Assembly: GCA_031555735.1 (NCBI GenBank) | Contig: JAVBUE010000058.1 | Span: 1 to 64,000, forward strand | Reading direction: 5' to 3' | Source of the DNA: JAJDIA01 sp031555735 | GTDB lineage: Bacteria; Bacteroidota; Bacteroidia; Bacteroidales; Tannerellaceae | DNA: 64,000 bases | In this document: positions 1 through 8,469 of the stretch, in pieces | How positions within the stretch are numbered: position 1 is the first letter of the stretch | How the letters are laid out: every line of letters starts with the position of its first letter | Position numbers and translations under genes: made by a program | The notes under the pieces: generated by a model | Told to the model about the DNA's origin: nothing | Seen by the model: the letters and a program-made list of their open reading frames with translations, nothing else | Database searches by the model: none

Positions 1-92
1 GGATTCTTGATCGAAGAAAAATTAACTCTTTGATTTTCAGTTGTTGAGGACATCTGATAGATATTTATTGAACTTAATGAAATTATAGACAC

Positions 93-131
93 AAAAAGGT
101 TAAGAGTCTTCGTCGTCGGAGACTCTTAACC
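93..131 (-). terminator. Terminator/attenuator hairpin after rplL
   Basis: On the minus strand a perfect 12-bp stem (arms 120-131 and 98-109, AGACTCTTAACC and its complement) closes a 10-nt loop and is followed by five T (AAAAA at 93-97 on the plus strand). It lies just downstream of rplL, where the rplL-rpoB intergenic attenuator sits in many bacteria, so partial read-through into rpoB beyond the window edge is likely but not visible. Bases 1-92 hold nothing else I can identify. Confidence 0.8.
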
Positions 132-160
132 ACTTTCACCTGATTACCAGGTTATAGAGA

Positions 161-538
161 CTACTTAAGCTCAACTTCGGCGCCTGCTTCTTCCAAGCTC
201 TTCTTTAATCCTTCTGCGTCTGCTTTAGCGATACCTTCTTTGATGGGGCTGGGAGCACCGTCCACTAAGTCTTTAGCTTCTTTCAAGCCCAGACCGGTCA
301 GTTCTTTTACCAACTTAACGATAGCCAGTTTATTAGCGCCCGGTGATTTCAATACTACGTCGAAAGAAGTTTTTTCTTCTTCTACCGGAGCAGCAGCTGC
401 GGCAGGACCAGCAGCAACAGCAACAGCTGCAGCAGCAGGTTCAATACCATATTCTTCTTTCAGGATAGTAGCCAGTTCGCTAACTTCTTTTACGGTCAAG
501 TTCACTAATTGTTCAGCAAAAGCTTTCAAATCTGCCAT
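161..538 (-). CDS. rplL: 50S ribosomal protein L7/L12
   Basis: This is the stalk protein of the large ribosomal subunit, which recruits and activates translational GTPases such as EF-Tu and EF-G. The 125-residue length is normal. The N-terminal dimerisation helices (about residues 1-33) are followed by an Ala/Pro/Val-rich hinge (about 35-55), then the globular C-terminal domain with the typical segment LVKELTGLGLKEAKDLVD. It is the last gene of rplK-rplA-rplJ-rplL, 41 nt after rplJ, and an attenuator-like hairpin follows it. Family identity is certain. Confidence 0.98.
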   Translation of the reverse strand: MADLKAFAEQLVNLTVKEVSELATILKEEYGIEPAAAAVAVAAGPAAAAAPVEEEKTSFDVVLKSPGANKLAIVKLVKELTGLGLKEAKDLVDGAPSPIKEGIAKADAEGLKKSLEEAGAEVELK

Positions 539-579
539 TTTTGTATGATTTAAATGTTGTTTTATTCTAAAAAAATTAA

Positions 580-1107
580 TTATCTTTCTTCAAGCGTCTT
601 CAACAGACCATGAATTGTTTGTCCTGACGACTGCAGGGCAGAAATAACGTTCTTGGCAGGAGATTGCAACAAGGCAATAACATCGCCAATAAGTTCGTTC
701 TTGCTCTTGATATTCACCAATGCAGCCAGGTTATCCGCACCCACGTAGAAGCTTTCCTGTACATAGGCAGCTTTCAACTGTGGCTTAGGTATTTCACCTT
801 TCTTGGCATCTTTGGTAAAATCTTTGATCAGGCGGGCGGGAGCATTTGCCGCCTGTGAAAACATCACAGCGGTATTACCCTTCAATGCAACGTTCAGCGG
901 AGAAAAATCCCCTACGTTCTCCAATGCTTTCTTAAGCAGGCTATTTTTCACAACCACCAACTTGATGTCCTGTTTGAAGCACTGCCTTCTGAGTGAGCTG
1001 GTCTTCGTCGCGTTCAACGCTTCGATGTCCGTCAGATAGAAATTCGGATACTCCTGTACAGTAGCTGTCAGTTGTTCAATAATCGCGCCTTTATCTTCCT
1101 TCTTCAT
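580..1107 (-). CDS. rplJ: 50S ribosomal protein L10
   Basis: L10 anchors L7/L12 dimers to 23S rRNA at the base of the stalk. The 175-residue protein has the usual N-terminal RNA-binding fold (starting MKKEDKGAIIEQL) and a C-terminal helix that would carry L7/L12 dimers. It lies 14 nt downstream of rplA and directly upstream of rplL. In other bacteria L10 with L7/L12 represses its own mRNA; I could not identify the leader structure here with confidence. Confidence 0.97.
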   Translation of the reverse strand: MKKEDKGAIIEQLTATVQEYPNFYLTDIEALNATKTSSLRRQCFKQDIKLVVVKNSLLKKALENVGDFSPLNVALKGNTAVMFSQAANAPARLIKDFTKDAKKGEIPKPQLKAAYVQESFYVGADNLAALVNIKSKNELIGDVIALLQSPAKNVISALQSSGQTIHGLLKTLEER

Positions 1108-1121
1108 TGTTTAATCGTTTA

Positions 1122-1820
1122 TTAGTTTTCATCCACTGATTTCGGGTCGATTTTGATACCCAAACTCATTGTGCTGGAAAGATAAATGCTCTTGATATAG
1201 GTGCCTTTCGCAGCAGTCGGTTTCAACTTGTTCAGCGTAGAAACGAATTCTTTTGCGTTATCACGGATTTTTTCCGGTTCAAAGGACACTTTGCCGATGG
1301 AAGTATGAACGATACCGGTCTTATCCACTTTAAAGTCGATCTTACCTTGTTTCACTTCTTTCACTGCATTACCTATTTCATTGGTAACCGTACCACTCTT
1401 CGGGTTAGGCATCAAGCCACGCGGACCCAATACTCTACCTAAAGCACCGATTTTACCCATGATGGAAGGCATAGTGATAATCACATCAATATCGGTCCAA
1501 CCGCCTTTGATCTTATCAATATACTCATCCAACCCAACAAAGTCAGCTCCGGCGGCAGTAGCTTCCGCTTCTTTATCCGGAGTACACAATGCAAGAACTC
1601 TAACCTGCTTACCAGTACCATGAGGCAGTGATACAACACCACGCACCATTTGGTTCGCTTTACGCGGATCCACACCTAAACGGACATCAATGTCAACAGA
1701 AGCGTCAAACTTCGTCAGGGTGATTTCTTTCACCAACGCAGACGCTTCTTTCAACGTATATGCCTTCCCAGGTTCAATCTTGCTTAAAGCCAACTTCTGT
1801 TTCTTTGTAAGTTTACTCAT
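1122..1820 (-). CDS. rplA: 50S ribosomal protein L1
   Basis: L1 forms the mobile stalk next to the E site and helps release deacylated tRNA. The 232-residue length fits the family. The signature region around RVLGPRGLMPNPKSGTVT (about residues 128-145) is intact. The gene is 14 nt downstream of rplK in the same operon. L1 commonly autoregulates rplK-rplA by binding the mRNA leader; no specific site was tested here. Confidence 0.98.
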   Translation of the reverse strand: MSKLTKKQKLALSKIEPGKAYTLKEASALVKEITLTKFDASVDIDVRLGVDPRKANQMVRGVVSLPHGTGKQVRVLALCTPDKEAEATAAGADFVGLDEYIDKIKGGWTDIDVIITMPSIMGKIGALGRVLGPRGLMPNPKSGTVTNEIGNAVKEVKQGKIDFKVDKTGIVHTSIGKVSFEPEKIRDNAKEFVSTLNKLKPTAAKGTYIKSIYLSSTMSLGIKIDPKSVDEN

Positions 1821-1834
1821 CTCAATTGAATTTA

Positions 1835-2278
1835 TTAATTAGCACCCGGGAAAGTCCCTTTAACTGTGATACCCATACTTCTGGCTGTACCTGCTACCAT
1901 TGTCATGGCTGCATCGATTGTAAAGCAGTTCAGGTCGACCATCTTGTCTTCGGCGATGACGCGTACCTGATCCCAAGTAATTTCTGAAATTTTCTTGCGA
2001 TTCGGTTCGGCAGAGCCGCTCTTCGCTTTGGCCACTTCCAGTAATTGGATAGCCACAGGAGGAGTTTTGACAACAAAGTCGAAAGATTTGTCCACATAGT
2101 AAGTAATTACTACCGGCAGAATCTTACCAGCCTTGTCTTGAGTTCTGGCATTGAATTGCTTGCAAAACTCCATAATATTGATACCCTTCGAACCCAAGGC
2201 AGGTCCAACAGGGGGAGAAGGGTTTGCTGCTCCTCCTTTAATCTGCAATTTGATTTGTCCAGCAACTTCTTTAGCCAT
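1835..2278 (-). CDS. rplK: 50S ribosomal protein L11
   Basis: L11 binds the GTPase-associated region of 23S rRNA and takes part in factor binding and, in many bacteria, the stringent response. The 147-residue protein shows the N-terminal motif GGAANPSPPVGPALGSKGIN, with the proline-rich switch region, and the C-terminal rRNA-binding domain ending near GTARSMGITVKG. It follows nusG by 67 nt and begins the rplK-rplA-rplJ-rplL set. Confidence 0.98.
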   Translation of the reverse strand: MAKEVAGQIKLQIKGGAANPSPPVGPALGSKGINIMEFCKQFNARTQDKAGKILPVVITYYVDKSFDFVVKTPPVAIQLLEVAKAKSGSAEPNRKKISEITWDQVRVIAEDKMVDLNCFTIDAAMTMVAGTARSMGITVKGTFPGAN

Positions 2279-2345
2279 TTTTGTACAATTTAGATTTTAT
2301 AACATCAGAAACGGAAAAAGACGGGAACTTCTCGTAACAAAAGTC

Positions 2346-2888
2346 CTATTCTTTCTCTACTTGCATATAACCCAACTCAAGGGGGGTCTTCCGTCCGAAG
2401 ATTTTGACCATCACTTTGAGTTTCTTTTTCTCGGCATTCACCTCTTCGATCACACCACTGAAACCGTTGAACGGTCCGAAGGTGACTTTCACATTCTCAC
2501 CCACATAATACTGGATATTGGTTTCTTCCTGCTGTTCCTGCAGTTCGTCAACCGTACCTAAGATACGGTTCACTTCAGCCGGACGCAGGGGGACGGGATT
2601 ATCCGAACCACCCAAAAAACCGATTACATTGGGAATGTTTCTTAATCGATGGGCGACCTCTCCTACCAGAGCGGCTTCCACCAATACATAACCAGGCAGA
2701 TAGGCTCTTTCTTTCATTACCTTTTTGCCGTTACGGATAGTAAAAGTCTTTTCTGTCGGGATCAGAACCTGCGATACATACTCACCTAAGTCAGTGTTTT
2801 TCAGTTCCGCTTCCAGATACTCTCTTACTTTGTTCTCTTTGCCGCTGATGGCACGAAGAACATAAAACTTCTTCTGGATTTCAGACAT
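2346..2888 (-). CDS. nusG: Transcription termination/antitermination factor NusG
   Basis: NusG binds RNA polymerase through its NGN domain and links it to Rho or the ribosome through a C-terminal KOW domain. The 180-residue protein has an NGN domain from about residue 7 (FYVLRAISGKE) to 110 and a KOW domain near residues 125-175 (GENVKVTFGPFNGFSGVIEE). It follows secE by 12 nt, the near-universal secE-nusG pair. Length and domain order are normal. Confidence 0.97.
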   Translation of the reverse strand: MSEIQKKFYVLRAISGKENKVREYLEAELKNTDLGEYVSQVLIPTEKTFTIRNGKKVMKERAYLPGYVLVEAALVGEVAHRLRNIPNVIGFLGGSDNPVPLRPAEVNRILGTVDELQEQQEETNIQYYVGENVKVTFGPFNGFSGVIEEVNAEKKKLKVMVKIFGRKTPLELGYMQVEKE

Positions 2889-2900
2889 GCTAAATACGGA

Positions 2901-3095
2901 TTAAAAAATTCGCTCGTAGATGAAACGCATCACGCTTTCGAAACCAAAATCGATCACGAAGATCACTGCAGCAATGATAAGGGAAGCAATCATAACCACT
3001 ACAGCACTGCTCGAAAGCTCGATCCTTGTAGGCCAAGAAACTTTATAAACAAGCTCGTTATAAGATTCCTTAAAATAATTAAATATCTTTTTCAT
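2901..3095 (-). CDS. secE: Preprotein translocase subunit SecE
   Basis: SecE clamps SecY in the SecYEG protein-export channel of the inner membrane. This is the short single-helix form: 64 residues with an amphipathic N-terminal part (YFKESYNELVYKVSWPT, the conserved SecE motif) and one membrane segment (about residues 30-52, SAVVVMIASLIIAAVIFVID). It lies between tRNA-Trp and nusG, its usual place in bacteria. Confidence 0.95.
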   Translation of the reverse strand: MKKIFNYFKESYNELVYKVSWPTRIELSSSAVVVMIASLIIAAVIFVIDFGFESVMRFIYERIF

Positions 3096-3111
3096 CGAAT
3101 CTATGATTAAG

Positions 3112-3184
3112 CACGGAAGGAGAGGCTCGAACTCCCGACACCTGGTTTTGGAGACCAGTGCTCTACCGACTGAGCTACTTCCGT
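3112..3184 (-). tRNA. tRNA-Trp (CCA)
   Basis: The minus strand folds into a complete cloverleaf. The 7-bp acceptor pairs ACGGAAG with CTTCCGT, the D stem is GCTC/GAGC, the anticodon arm is CTGGT-CTCCAAA-ACCAG with anticodon CCA, and the T loop is TTCGAGC. No CCA end is encoded. It lies between tuf and secE, so it is probably co-transcribed with one or both. Confidence 0.95.
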
Positions 3185-3188
3185 AAAT

Positions 3189-3214
3189 CAGCCAGCCCGT
3201 TAAAGAGCTGGCTG
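3189..3214 (-). other. Hairpin between tuf and tRNA-Trp
   Basis: An 8-bp perfect stem (CAGCCAGC at 3189-3196 with GCTGGCTG at 3207-3214) sits between the tuf stop codon and tRNA-Trp. There is no strong T-run on the minus strand, so it may be an mRNA 3' end stabiliser or a processing signal rather than an efficient terminator. Confidence 0.55.
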
Positions 3215-3228
3215 TGAACTATCGTGTA

Positions 3229-4416
<1,188 letters not shown>

Positions 4417-4477
4417 AACTTAATTGTTCTTTATTATTAATTAATGATCATTCACCAATTTATCGTGTTACCACTTG

Positions 4478-4549
<72 letters not shown>

Positions 4550-4564
4550 AAAAAATATAGAAGA

Positions 4565-4636
4565 GCGGAAGACGGGACTCAAACCCGCGACCCTCAGCTT
4601 GGAAGGCTAATGCTCTATCGACTGAGCTACTTCCGC
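4565..4636 (-). tRNA. tRNA-Gly (TCC)
   Basis: A complete cloverleaf lies on the minus strand: acceptor GCGGAAG/CTTCCGC, D stem GCTC/GAGC, anticodon arm TTAGC-CTTCCAA-GCTGA with anticodon TCC, and T arm GCGGG-TTTGAGT-CCCGT (last pair G-T). Only 15 nt separate it from tRNA-Thr(GGT), consistent with processing from one precursor. Confidence 0.94.
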
Positions 4637-4646
4637 GTTTGTTTTG

Positions 4647-4729
4647 TGGGCAGTGATGGATTCGAACCACCGAAGTCGAAAGACAGCTGAGTTACAGTCA
4701 GCCCCATTTGGCCACTCTGGTAACTGCCC
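4647..4729 (-). tRNA. tRNA-Tyr (GTA)
   Basis: This 83-nt class II tRNA lies on the minus strand. The acceptor is GGGCAGT/ACTGCCC, the anticodon arm is GCTGA-CTGTAAC-TCAGC with anticodon GTA, a long variable arm follows, and the T loop is TTCGAAT. Anticodon and long variable arm together identify tRNA-Tyr. Confidence 0.95.
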
Positions 4730-4812
4730 CTATTATATAATAATGTATATCGTATCAGTTGAACGCTATCAACCCATCCTTTTTTAGATCCCTCAGACCT
4801 CCGCCTTTGTTG

Positions 4813-4886
4813 AGCCTCTTGTCGGATTCGAACCAACGACCCCGAGATTACAAATCACGTGCTCTGGCCAACTGAGCTAAAGAGGC
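4813..4886 (-). tRNA. tRNA-Thr (TGT)
   Basis: The minus strand gives acceptor GCCTCTT/AAGAGGC, D stem GCTC/GAGC, anticodon arm CGTGA-TTTGTAA-TCTCG with anticodon TGT (one T-T mismatch in the middle of the stem) and T loop TTCGAAT. It is the first tRNA of the cluster leading to tuf. The 83 nt between it and tRNA-Tyr contain no gene I can see. Confidence 0.94.
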
Positions 4887-4897
4887 GATCGGGCTTT

Positions 4898-4932
4898 AAA
4901 AAAGCCGTCCCGCCCGTGAAGGCGAAACGGCT
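4898..4932 (-). terminator. Rho-independent terminator after hpf
   Basis: On the minus strand an AGCCGT/ACGGCT stem extended by TCGCC/GGCG-type pairing is followed by TTTTTT (the A-run near 4898-4903 on the plus strand). It lies downstream of hpf and upstream of tRNA-Thr(TGT), so it separates the xerC-hpf unit from the tRNA-tuf operon. Confidence 0.8.
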
Positions 4933-4981
4933 GCAAATTTAGGCATTATTTCTTACACACCAAATATATCGGTTGTTTTTT

Positions 4982-5281
4982 TTACTTTGCTCTGATTTTT
5001 TCCTTGAATTTTACCAGCTGTTTTTCCAGCGCTACCACGCATTCGTCAACAGACTCCTCAAAGGTGTCGTTTACCTTTTCGGCAAAACAGTCACCACTCT
5101 TGATTTTAAGCAGAATACCAGCTTGTTTATTCTGGGCAGACTCTTTCTTTACCACCTTAAGGGTAACTTCCGCCAACAGTATGCCATCGAAATACTGTTC
5201 CAATTTGGCCACTTTTTTCTGAATAAACGCTTCCAATTGAGCTGAAACATCGAAATGAATCGCCTGAATTCTAACTTCCAT
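4982..5281 (-). CDS. hpf: Ribosome hibernation-promoting factor family protein (short HPF/RaiA)
   Basis: Proteins of this family bind the 30S decoding centre and silence ribosomes in stationary phase. The 99-residue form (start MEVRIQAIHFDVSAQLEAF) has the beta-alpha-beta-beta-beta-alpha profile of the S30AE domain and no long C-terminal dimerisation domain. I chose the ATG at 5281 because the upstream in-frame residues are not conserved-looking. Its start overlaps the last 11 nt of xerC, so the two are translationally coupled. A terminator follows. Confidence 0.88.
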   Translation of the reverse strand: MEVRIQAIHFDVSAQLEAFIQKKVAKLEQYFDGILLAEVTLKVVKKESAQNKQAGILLKIKSGDCFAEKVNDTFEESVDECVVALEKQLVKFKEKIRAK

Positions 5282-6179
5282 AATTACCTCCTTCTTTTTT
5301 TGCTCTGGGATGAGCATGATACACTTTTTTTAATTCCTCAAATGTGGTATGCGTATAAACACTGGTCGAAGCCAGGCTGCTATGTCCTAACAGTTCTTTC
5401 ACAGCACTCAATTCGGCCCCATTATTAAGCATACTCGTCGCAAACGAATGTCGTAATACATGCGGGCTGCGTTTAGCCAAAGCCGGAACGTTCGCCAACG
5501 CCTTCCGTACAATAGTATAAACATCCTGCGGCTGTATTTGTTCGCCGTTTTTACGGACGAATAACCATTCACCGCATGCACCCACTTCCTGTTGACGGAT
5601 ATCCAGATACGCGTCGATTTGGCTTTTCAGCCCTTCGGCAAAAGGGATAAGCCGCTGCTTGTTCCGTTTGCCCGTGACCTTCAACAGCATCGCGCCCCTA
5701 TCCACATCGGCTGTGCGGAGACCGGTCAGTTCCGAACGGCGGATGCCCGTATCATACAGCATCTCCACCACCAGCCTGTTGCGGACGGACTCAAAGCCAT
5801 CCCCCGGATCCCCCTCATCGAGCAGCAGCTCCATCTCCTTTTCTTTCACAAACGAAGGCAAAGGCTTCCGGGTTTTCGGACCAGACAGCAAAGTGGCCGG
5901 ATTGGCCGCAAGCACCTTTTTCTTCATCAGGTATTTAAAGAACGACTTCAAAGAGCTCAGTTTCCGGTTCACCGTCACCGGGGATACGTTTTCGTCCATC
6001 AACGCCACCATCCAGTTGCGGATCAGGTCGGAGTCTATATCGGCGGGCGTAAAAAAACCAGCTTGATGAATTTTTACATACGCCTCGAATTGACTCAGGT
6101 CATTTGCGTAAGCCTGGATCGTATGGCCGGAGTAATTCCGCTCATATCGAAGGTAATCTAAAAACTCATCAAGTAGCAT
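5271..6179 (-). CDS. xerC: Tyrosine recombinase XerC-like
   Basis: A 302-residue site-specific tyrosine recombinase. The N-terminal SAM-like domain (about residues 1-90) is followed by the catalytic domain with the full set of residues: Arg in DTGIRRSELTGL, Lys in VTGKRNKQRLIPF, HxxR in SPHVLRHSFAT, His in LLGHSSLAST and the nucleophile Tyr in SVYTHTTFEEL. The chromosomal setting among housekeeping genes, with hpf coupled behind it, fits chromosome-dimer resolution rather than an integrase of a mobile element. XerC versus XerD cannot be settled from sequence by eye. Confidence 0.88.
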   Translation of the reverse strand: MLLDEFLDYLRYERNYSGHTIQAYANDLSQFEAYVKIHQAGFFTPADIDSDLIRNWMVALMDENVSPVTVNRKLSSLKSFFKYLMKKKVLAANPATLLSGPKTRKPLPSFVKEKEMELLLDEGDPGDGFESVRNRLVVEMLYDTGIRRSELTGLRTADVDRGAMLLKVTGKRNKQRLIPFAEGLKSQIDAYLDIRQQEVGACGEWLFVRKNGEQIQPQDVYTIVRKALANVPALAKRSPHVLRHSFATSMLNNGAELSAVKELLGHSSLASTSVYTHTTFEELKKVYHAHPRAKKEGGNYGS

Positions 6180-6230
6180 AACTTCGTCACATCAACTTTA
6201 ATGCAACGAATATAGCAATAAGTATTTAAT

Positions 6231-6254
6231 AAAACAAATCCCGAAGAAGGATTT
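6231..6254 (-). terminator. Possible short terminator at the end of rpsU
   Basis: On the minus strand AAATCC pairs with GGATTT (6249-6254 with 6236-6241), a 6-bp stem overlapping the rpsU stop codon and followed by a T-rich run. The stem is short, so strength is uncertain. Confidence 0.45.
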
Positions 6255-6445
6255 TATTCCTCCATTTGCTGCAGATGCTGTACATACTCAGCACGCATAC
6301 GTTGTTTTCTCTTCTCTACAGAAGGTTTAGCGAAGGCCTGACGGCTTCTCAGCTCTTTTACAACACCTGTTTTTTCGAACTTTCTTTTGAACTTCTTCAG
6401 CGCTTTCTCGATGTTTTCGCCTTCTTTCAATGGAACAATAATCAT
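6254..6445 (-). CDS. rpsU: 30S ribosomal protein S21
   Basis: S21 is a small basic protein of the 30S platform near the 3' end of 16S rRNA. The 63 residues start MIIVPLKEGENIEKALKKFK and end with the basic RKQRMRAEY helix typical of the family. It has its own promoter at 6492-6522 and lies upstream of xerC. In Bacteroidota, S21 has been implicated in sequestering the anti-Shine-Dalgarno tail of 16S rRNA, which may matter for its regulation. Confidence 0.96.
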   Translation of the reverse strand: MIIVPLKEGENIEKALKKFKRKFEKTGVVKELRSRQAFAKPSVEKRKQRMRAEYVQHLQQMEE

Positions 6446-6491
6446 ACGTTATCTTTATATAATGTTATTAGTACATACCTGAAACGGGCAG

Positions 6492-6522
6492 CAAAATTAC
6501 GGATTGTTTCTTTATTCTCAAA
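6492..6522 (-). promoter_or_regulatory. Bacteroidota-type promoter for rpsU
   Basis: On the minus strand TTTG (6519-6522) is separated by exactly 19 nt from TAATTTTG (6492-6499). This matches the Bacteroidota sigma-ABfr consensus TTTG-N19-21-TAnnTTTG. Transcription would start near 6485, about 40 nt upstream of the rpsU ATG. Confidence 0.8.
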
Positions 6523-6541
6523 ACTTTCTCCGGTTTTTTTC

Positions 6542-7399
6542 TTAATACGTTACCGGGCCTACGGCAGCCTGCACGGCAATACCGACCACTCCGACAGCGA
6601 TCGTACCCAAAATCAGACCTGTATCCGCGCCTTTCACCTTATGGACATAAAAGAAATCACCGTCTTCACGGGCGCCTTCTTCAAAATTCGCGGGTGGGAT
6701 ATTGCCTGTTTTCAGCAGACGGGAGAGGTAGAAGCTACGTTCCAGATACAACACCTTCCGGTTTGCCACATCCTGCGCATCCGTATAGAGGGTCAGGTAA
6801 CTGCGGAAATGCAGCGGCGAATCCTGCTCCGTGAATGTGATCGATTTCACTTTCCGTTCATTGGAACGGGTATCCATATAAACAACCTCGGTGAATTCCT
6901 TATCCGGGATTTTATCGAAAGAGAAATGCGCCAGGCTGACCGGCGTATGCTCCACCCGTGAGCGGGGAGGAATAAAGGAAACGCCCCTGGGCAAGGTCGC
7001 TTCACCCATAAAACGTTCGTAGGCCGAAATCGACGACGACGAATAGCCTTCCCCCCATTGAACGCTGCTAACGGAACCATCCATGGAGATATTCCCCCGG
7101 ATCGAAAGGGTATTCGAATCAAAACCGGACGCCACATCGTCCATAATCACGCCCGAACGGGTCCAGTCCACATACAATGGTTTGTCTAATTTGTTATGCA
7201 CCGTGATCTGCACGGGAGCATTCTCCCCGTAAAAGCAGTAGATGACCCCCACCGTATCGTTTTCAATCACAAAATCACGGGTAGAATTGCGGACATTGAT
7301 CCGGTCCTCGGAATCCAGTTTGGCGTAATAATAAGAAGAACAACCGGAAAGCAACAGGATCAGTCCCAACAGCCCCATCAGATTCATCCACATTTTCAT
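6542..7399 (-). CDS. Lipoprotein of unknown function
   Basis: A 285-residue predicted lipoprotein. The start at 7399 gives a good signal peptide, MKMWMNLMGLLGLILLLSGC, ending in the lipobox LLSGC, so Cys20 would be lipidated. The mature part is a soluble, beta-rich region (residues about 25-265) with a segment resembling proteins that measure or present a turn-rich surface, and a final glycine/alanine-rich hydrophobic stretch (LILGTIAVGVVGIAVQAAVG) near the C terminus that could be a membrane-associated helix. I do not recognise the family. It stands alone between rpsU and the divergent gene at 7690. Confidence 0.8.
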   Translation of the reverse strand: MKMWMNLMGLLGLILLLSGCSSYYYAKLDSEDRINVRNSTRDFVIENDTVGVIYCFYGENAPVQITVHNKLDKPLYVDWTRSGVIMDDVASGFDSNTLSIRGNISMDGSVSSVQWGEGYSSSSISAYERFMGEATLPRGVSFIPPRSRVEHTPVSLAHFSFDKIPDKEFTEVVYMDTRSNERKVKSITFTEQDSPLHFRSYLTLYTDAQDVANRKVLYLERSFYLSRLLKTGNIPPANFEEGAREDGDFFYVHKVKGADTGLILGTIAVGVVGIAVQAAVGPVTY

Positions 7400-7689
7400 A
7401 ACGTTTGAGGTTAAGCGTACTTCATTATAAACCGGGTTTGTCAGGTAAAGATAGGCGTTCTGTCCGCAAAACTGCACCTTCTTTGCATCTTTTAGATTAC
7501 ATTAACAGAAAGCCATTCCCTGCATCATACTCACAACCTTACCGTGGAGGAATGCTGCTTACACAGGTTTGTAGCCGACGATATCGAAAACGGATTTTTG
7601 AATGAGATAATTTTTCCCCGATTATCCGGGTCATCCAAGTAATGTTTCTATCTTTGCGCCGACAGAAAATTTAACATATAACTTTGAAT

Positions 7690-8127
7690 ATGGAAGATAA
7701 CTTTGACTATCTATCAGTCCCTTACGGGTTTGCACACTGCTTTATCCAACAATGTGCCCAAAGTACAAACTGTTTGCGCCACCTGGTTGCAGCACATAGC
7801 ACTCCACAAAAGGAGACCCTGAGTATTGTAAACCCCCTTTGCTTTCCTGCCGACACCTCCGCGTGTCCCTATTTTAAAAGCGCCCGGAAGCTTCACATGG
7901 CTTGGGGCATCAAGCATTTGTTAGACAGCGTGCCCTTCAAGTACGGTGTAGCCATCAGGCAAGATCTGATCGGACATTTCGGAAAAACGATGTATTACCG
8001 CATCTATCGGGAGGAGCGAATGTTGCTGCCGGCAGACCAGGAGTATATACGGAAACTCTTCCAACAGTATGGTATAGAGGAAGAACCGCGCTTCGAGAAG
8101 AATAGTGACGAATACTACTACGGTTAA
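7690..8127 (+). CDS. Small Cys-rich protein, DUF6078-like
   Basis: A 145-residue soluble protein without a signal peptide. The start is the ATG at 7690; a TTG six bases earlier is less likely. The N-terminal half is rich in Cys (HCFIQQC, STNC, NPLC, SAC), a spacing that suggests metal binding. The C-terminal half is charged and ends in DEYYYG. It resembles Bacteroidales proteins annotated DUF6078, by memory of the FAHC...C...C pattern, with unknown function. A -7-like element TATCTTTG lies at 7649-7656. The gene is directly upstream of the repeat region that precedes the VirE-type gene. Confidence 0.75.
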   Translation: MEDNFDYLSVPYGFAHCFIQQCAQSTNCLRHLVAAHSTPQKETLSIVNPLCFPADTSACPYFKSARKLHMAWGIKHLLDSVPFKYGVAIRQDLIGHFGKTMYYRIYREERMLLPADQEYIRKLFQQYGIEEEPRFEKNSDEYYYG

Positions 8128-8167
8128 GTATCCCACCCCCCTACACAGACTTTTTTTTTGAAATTAT

Positions 8168-8282
8168 CTGCCACGCTGCCACGGAGAAGGCACTATCCCG
8201 TTGACAGCAAGCAAATTACATGCGTGGCAGATACGTGTGGCAGATGCCTTTTGACGCCTATTTGCTGTCACATCTGCCACGC
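8168..8282. repeat. Block of direct and inverted CTGCCACGC words upstream of the VirE-type gene
   Basis: CTGCCACGC or a one-base variant occurs as direct words at 8168-8176, 8176-8184 and 8274-8282. The inverted word GCGTGGCAG is at 8222-8230, with a variant ending at 8243. A second inverted pair, GACAGCAA (8203-8210) and ATTTGCTGTC (8260-8269), encloses the middle. The layout matches the arms of the element at 56805-57393, with different words. No coding potential is evident. Confidence 0.8.
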
Positions 8283-8290
8283 TACAAAAC

Positions 8291-8420
8291 GTTGGTTTCA
8301 ACGTTTTTAGTTCCATTGGGATGAAACTTTCAGTTCCATTAGGTAGAACTTTCAGTTCCATTAGGTAGAACTTTTAGTTCCATTAGGTAGAACTTTTAGT
8401 TCCATCCGTATGAAACTTTT
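8291..8420. repeat. Array A: 22-nt-stepped palindromic repeats upstream of the VirE-type gene
   Basis: Four units begin GTTCCATT at 8310, 8333, 8355 and 8377. The middle three have the 17-nt core GTTCCATTAGGTAGAAC, each followed by TTTYA, giving steps of 23, 22 and 22 nt. A fifth, degenerate unit at 8399 reads GTTCCATCCGTATG. The array is preceded by a leader with the inverted pair GTTG/CAAC (8291-8302) and a T-run ending TTTAG. Spacers are 4-5 nt, so this is not a CRISPR. It ends 49 nt before the ATG of the VirE-type gene. Confidence 0.9.
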
Positions 8421-8469
8421 TTGAGACAATGCATCGGATTATAAACTATGTAAACACACAAACGACCAA

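Noticed and set aside
8164..8361. 65-residue open reading frame on the minus strand over the repeat region
   Set aside because: It is a translation of the repeat words themselves (repeated NGTES and ELK-type segments), lacks a plausible upstream region, and has no domain.
8309..8420. CRISPR array at the repeats upstream of the VirE-type gene (and the similar arrays at 29.0 and 38.8 kb)
   Set aside because: Units are 17-18 nt with 4-5-nt near-constant spacers, not 20-50-nt repeats separated by unique spacers of similar length, and no cas gene is present in the window.
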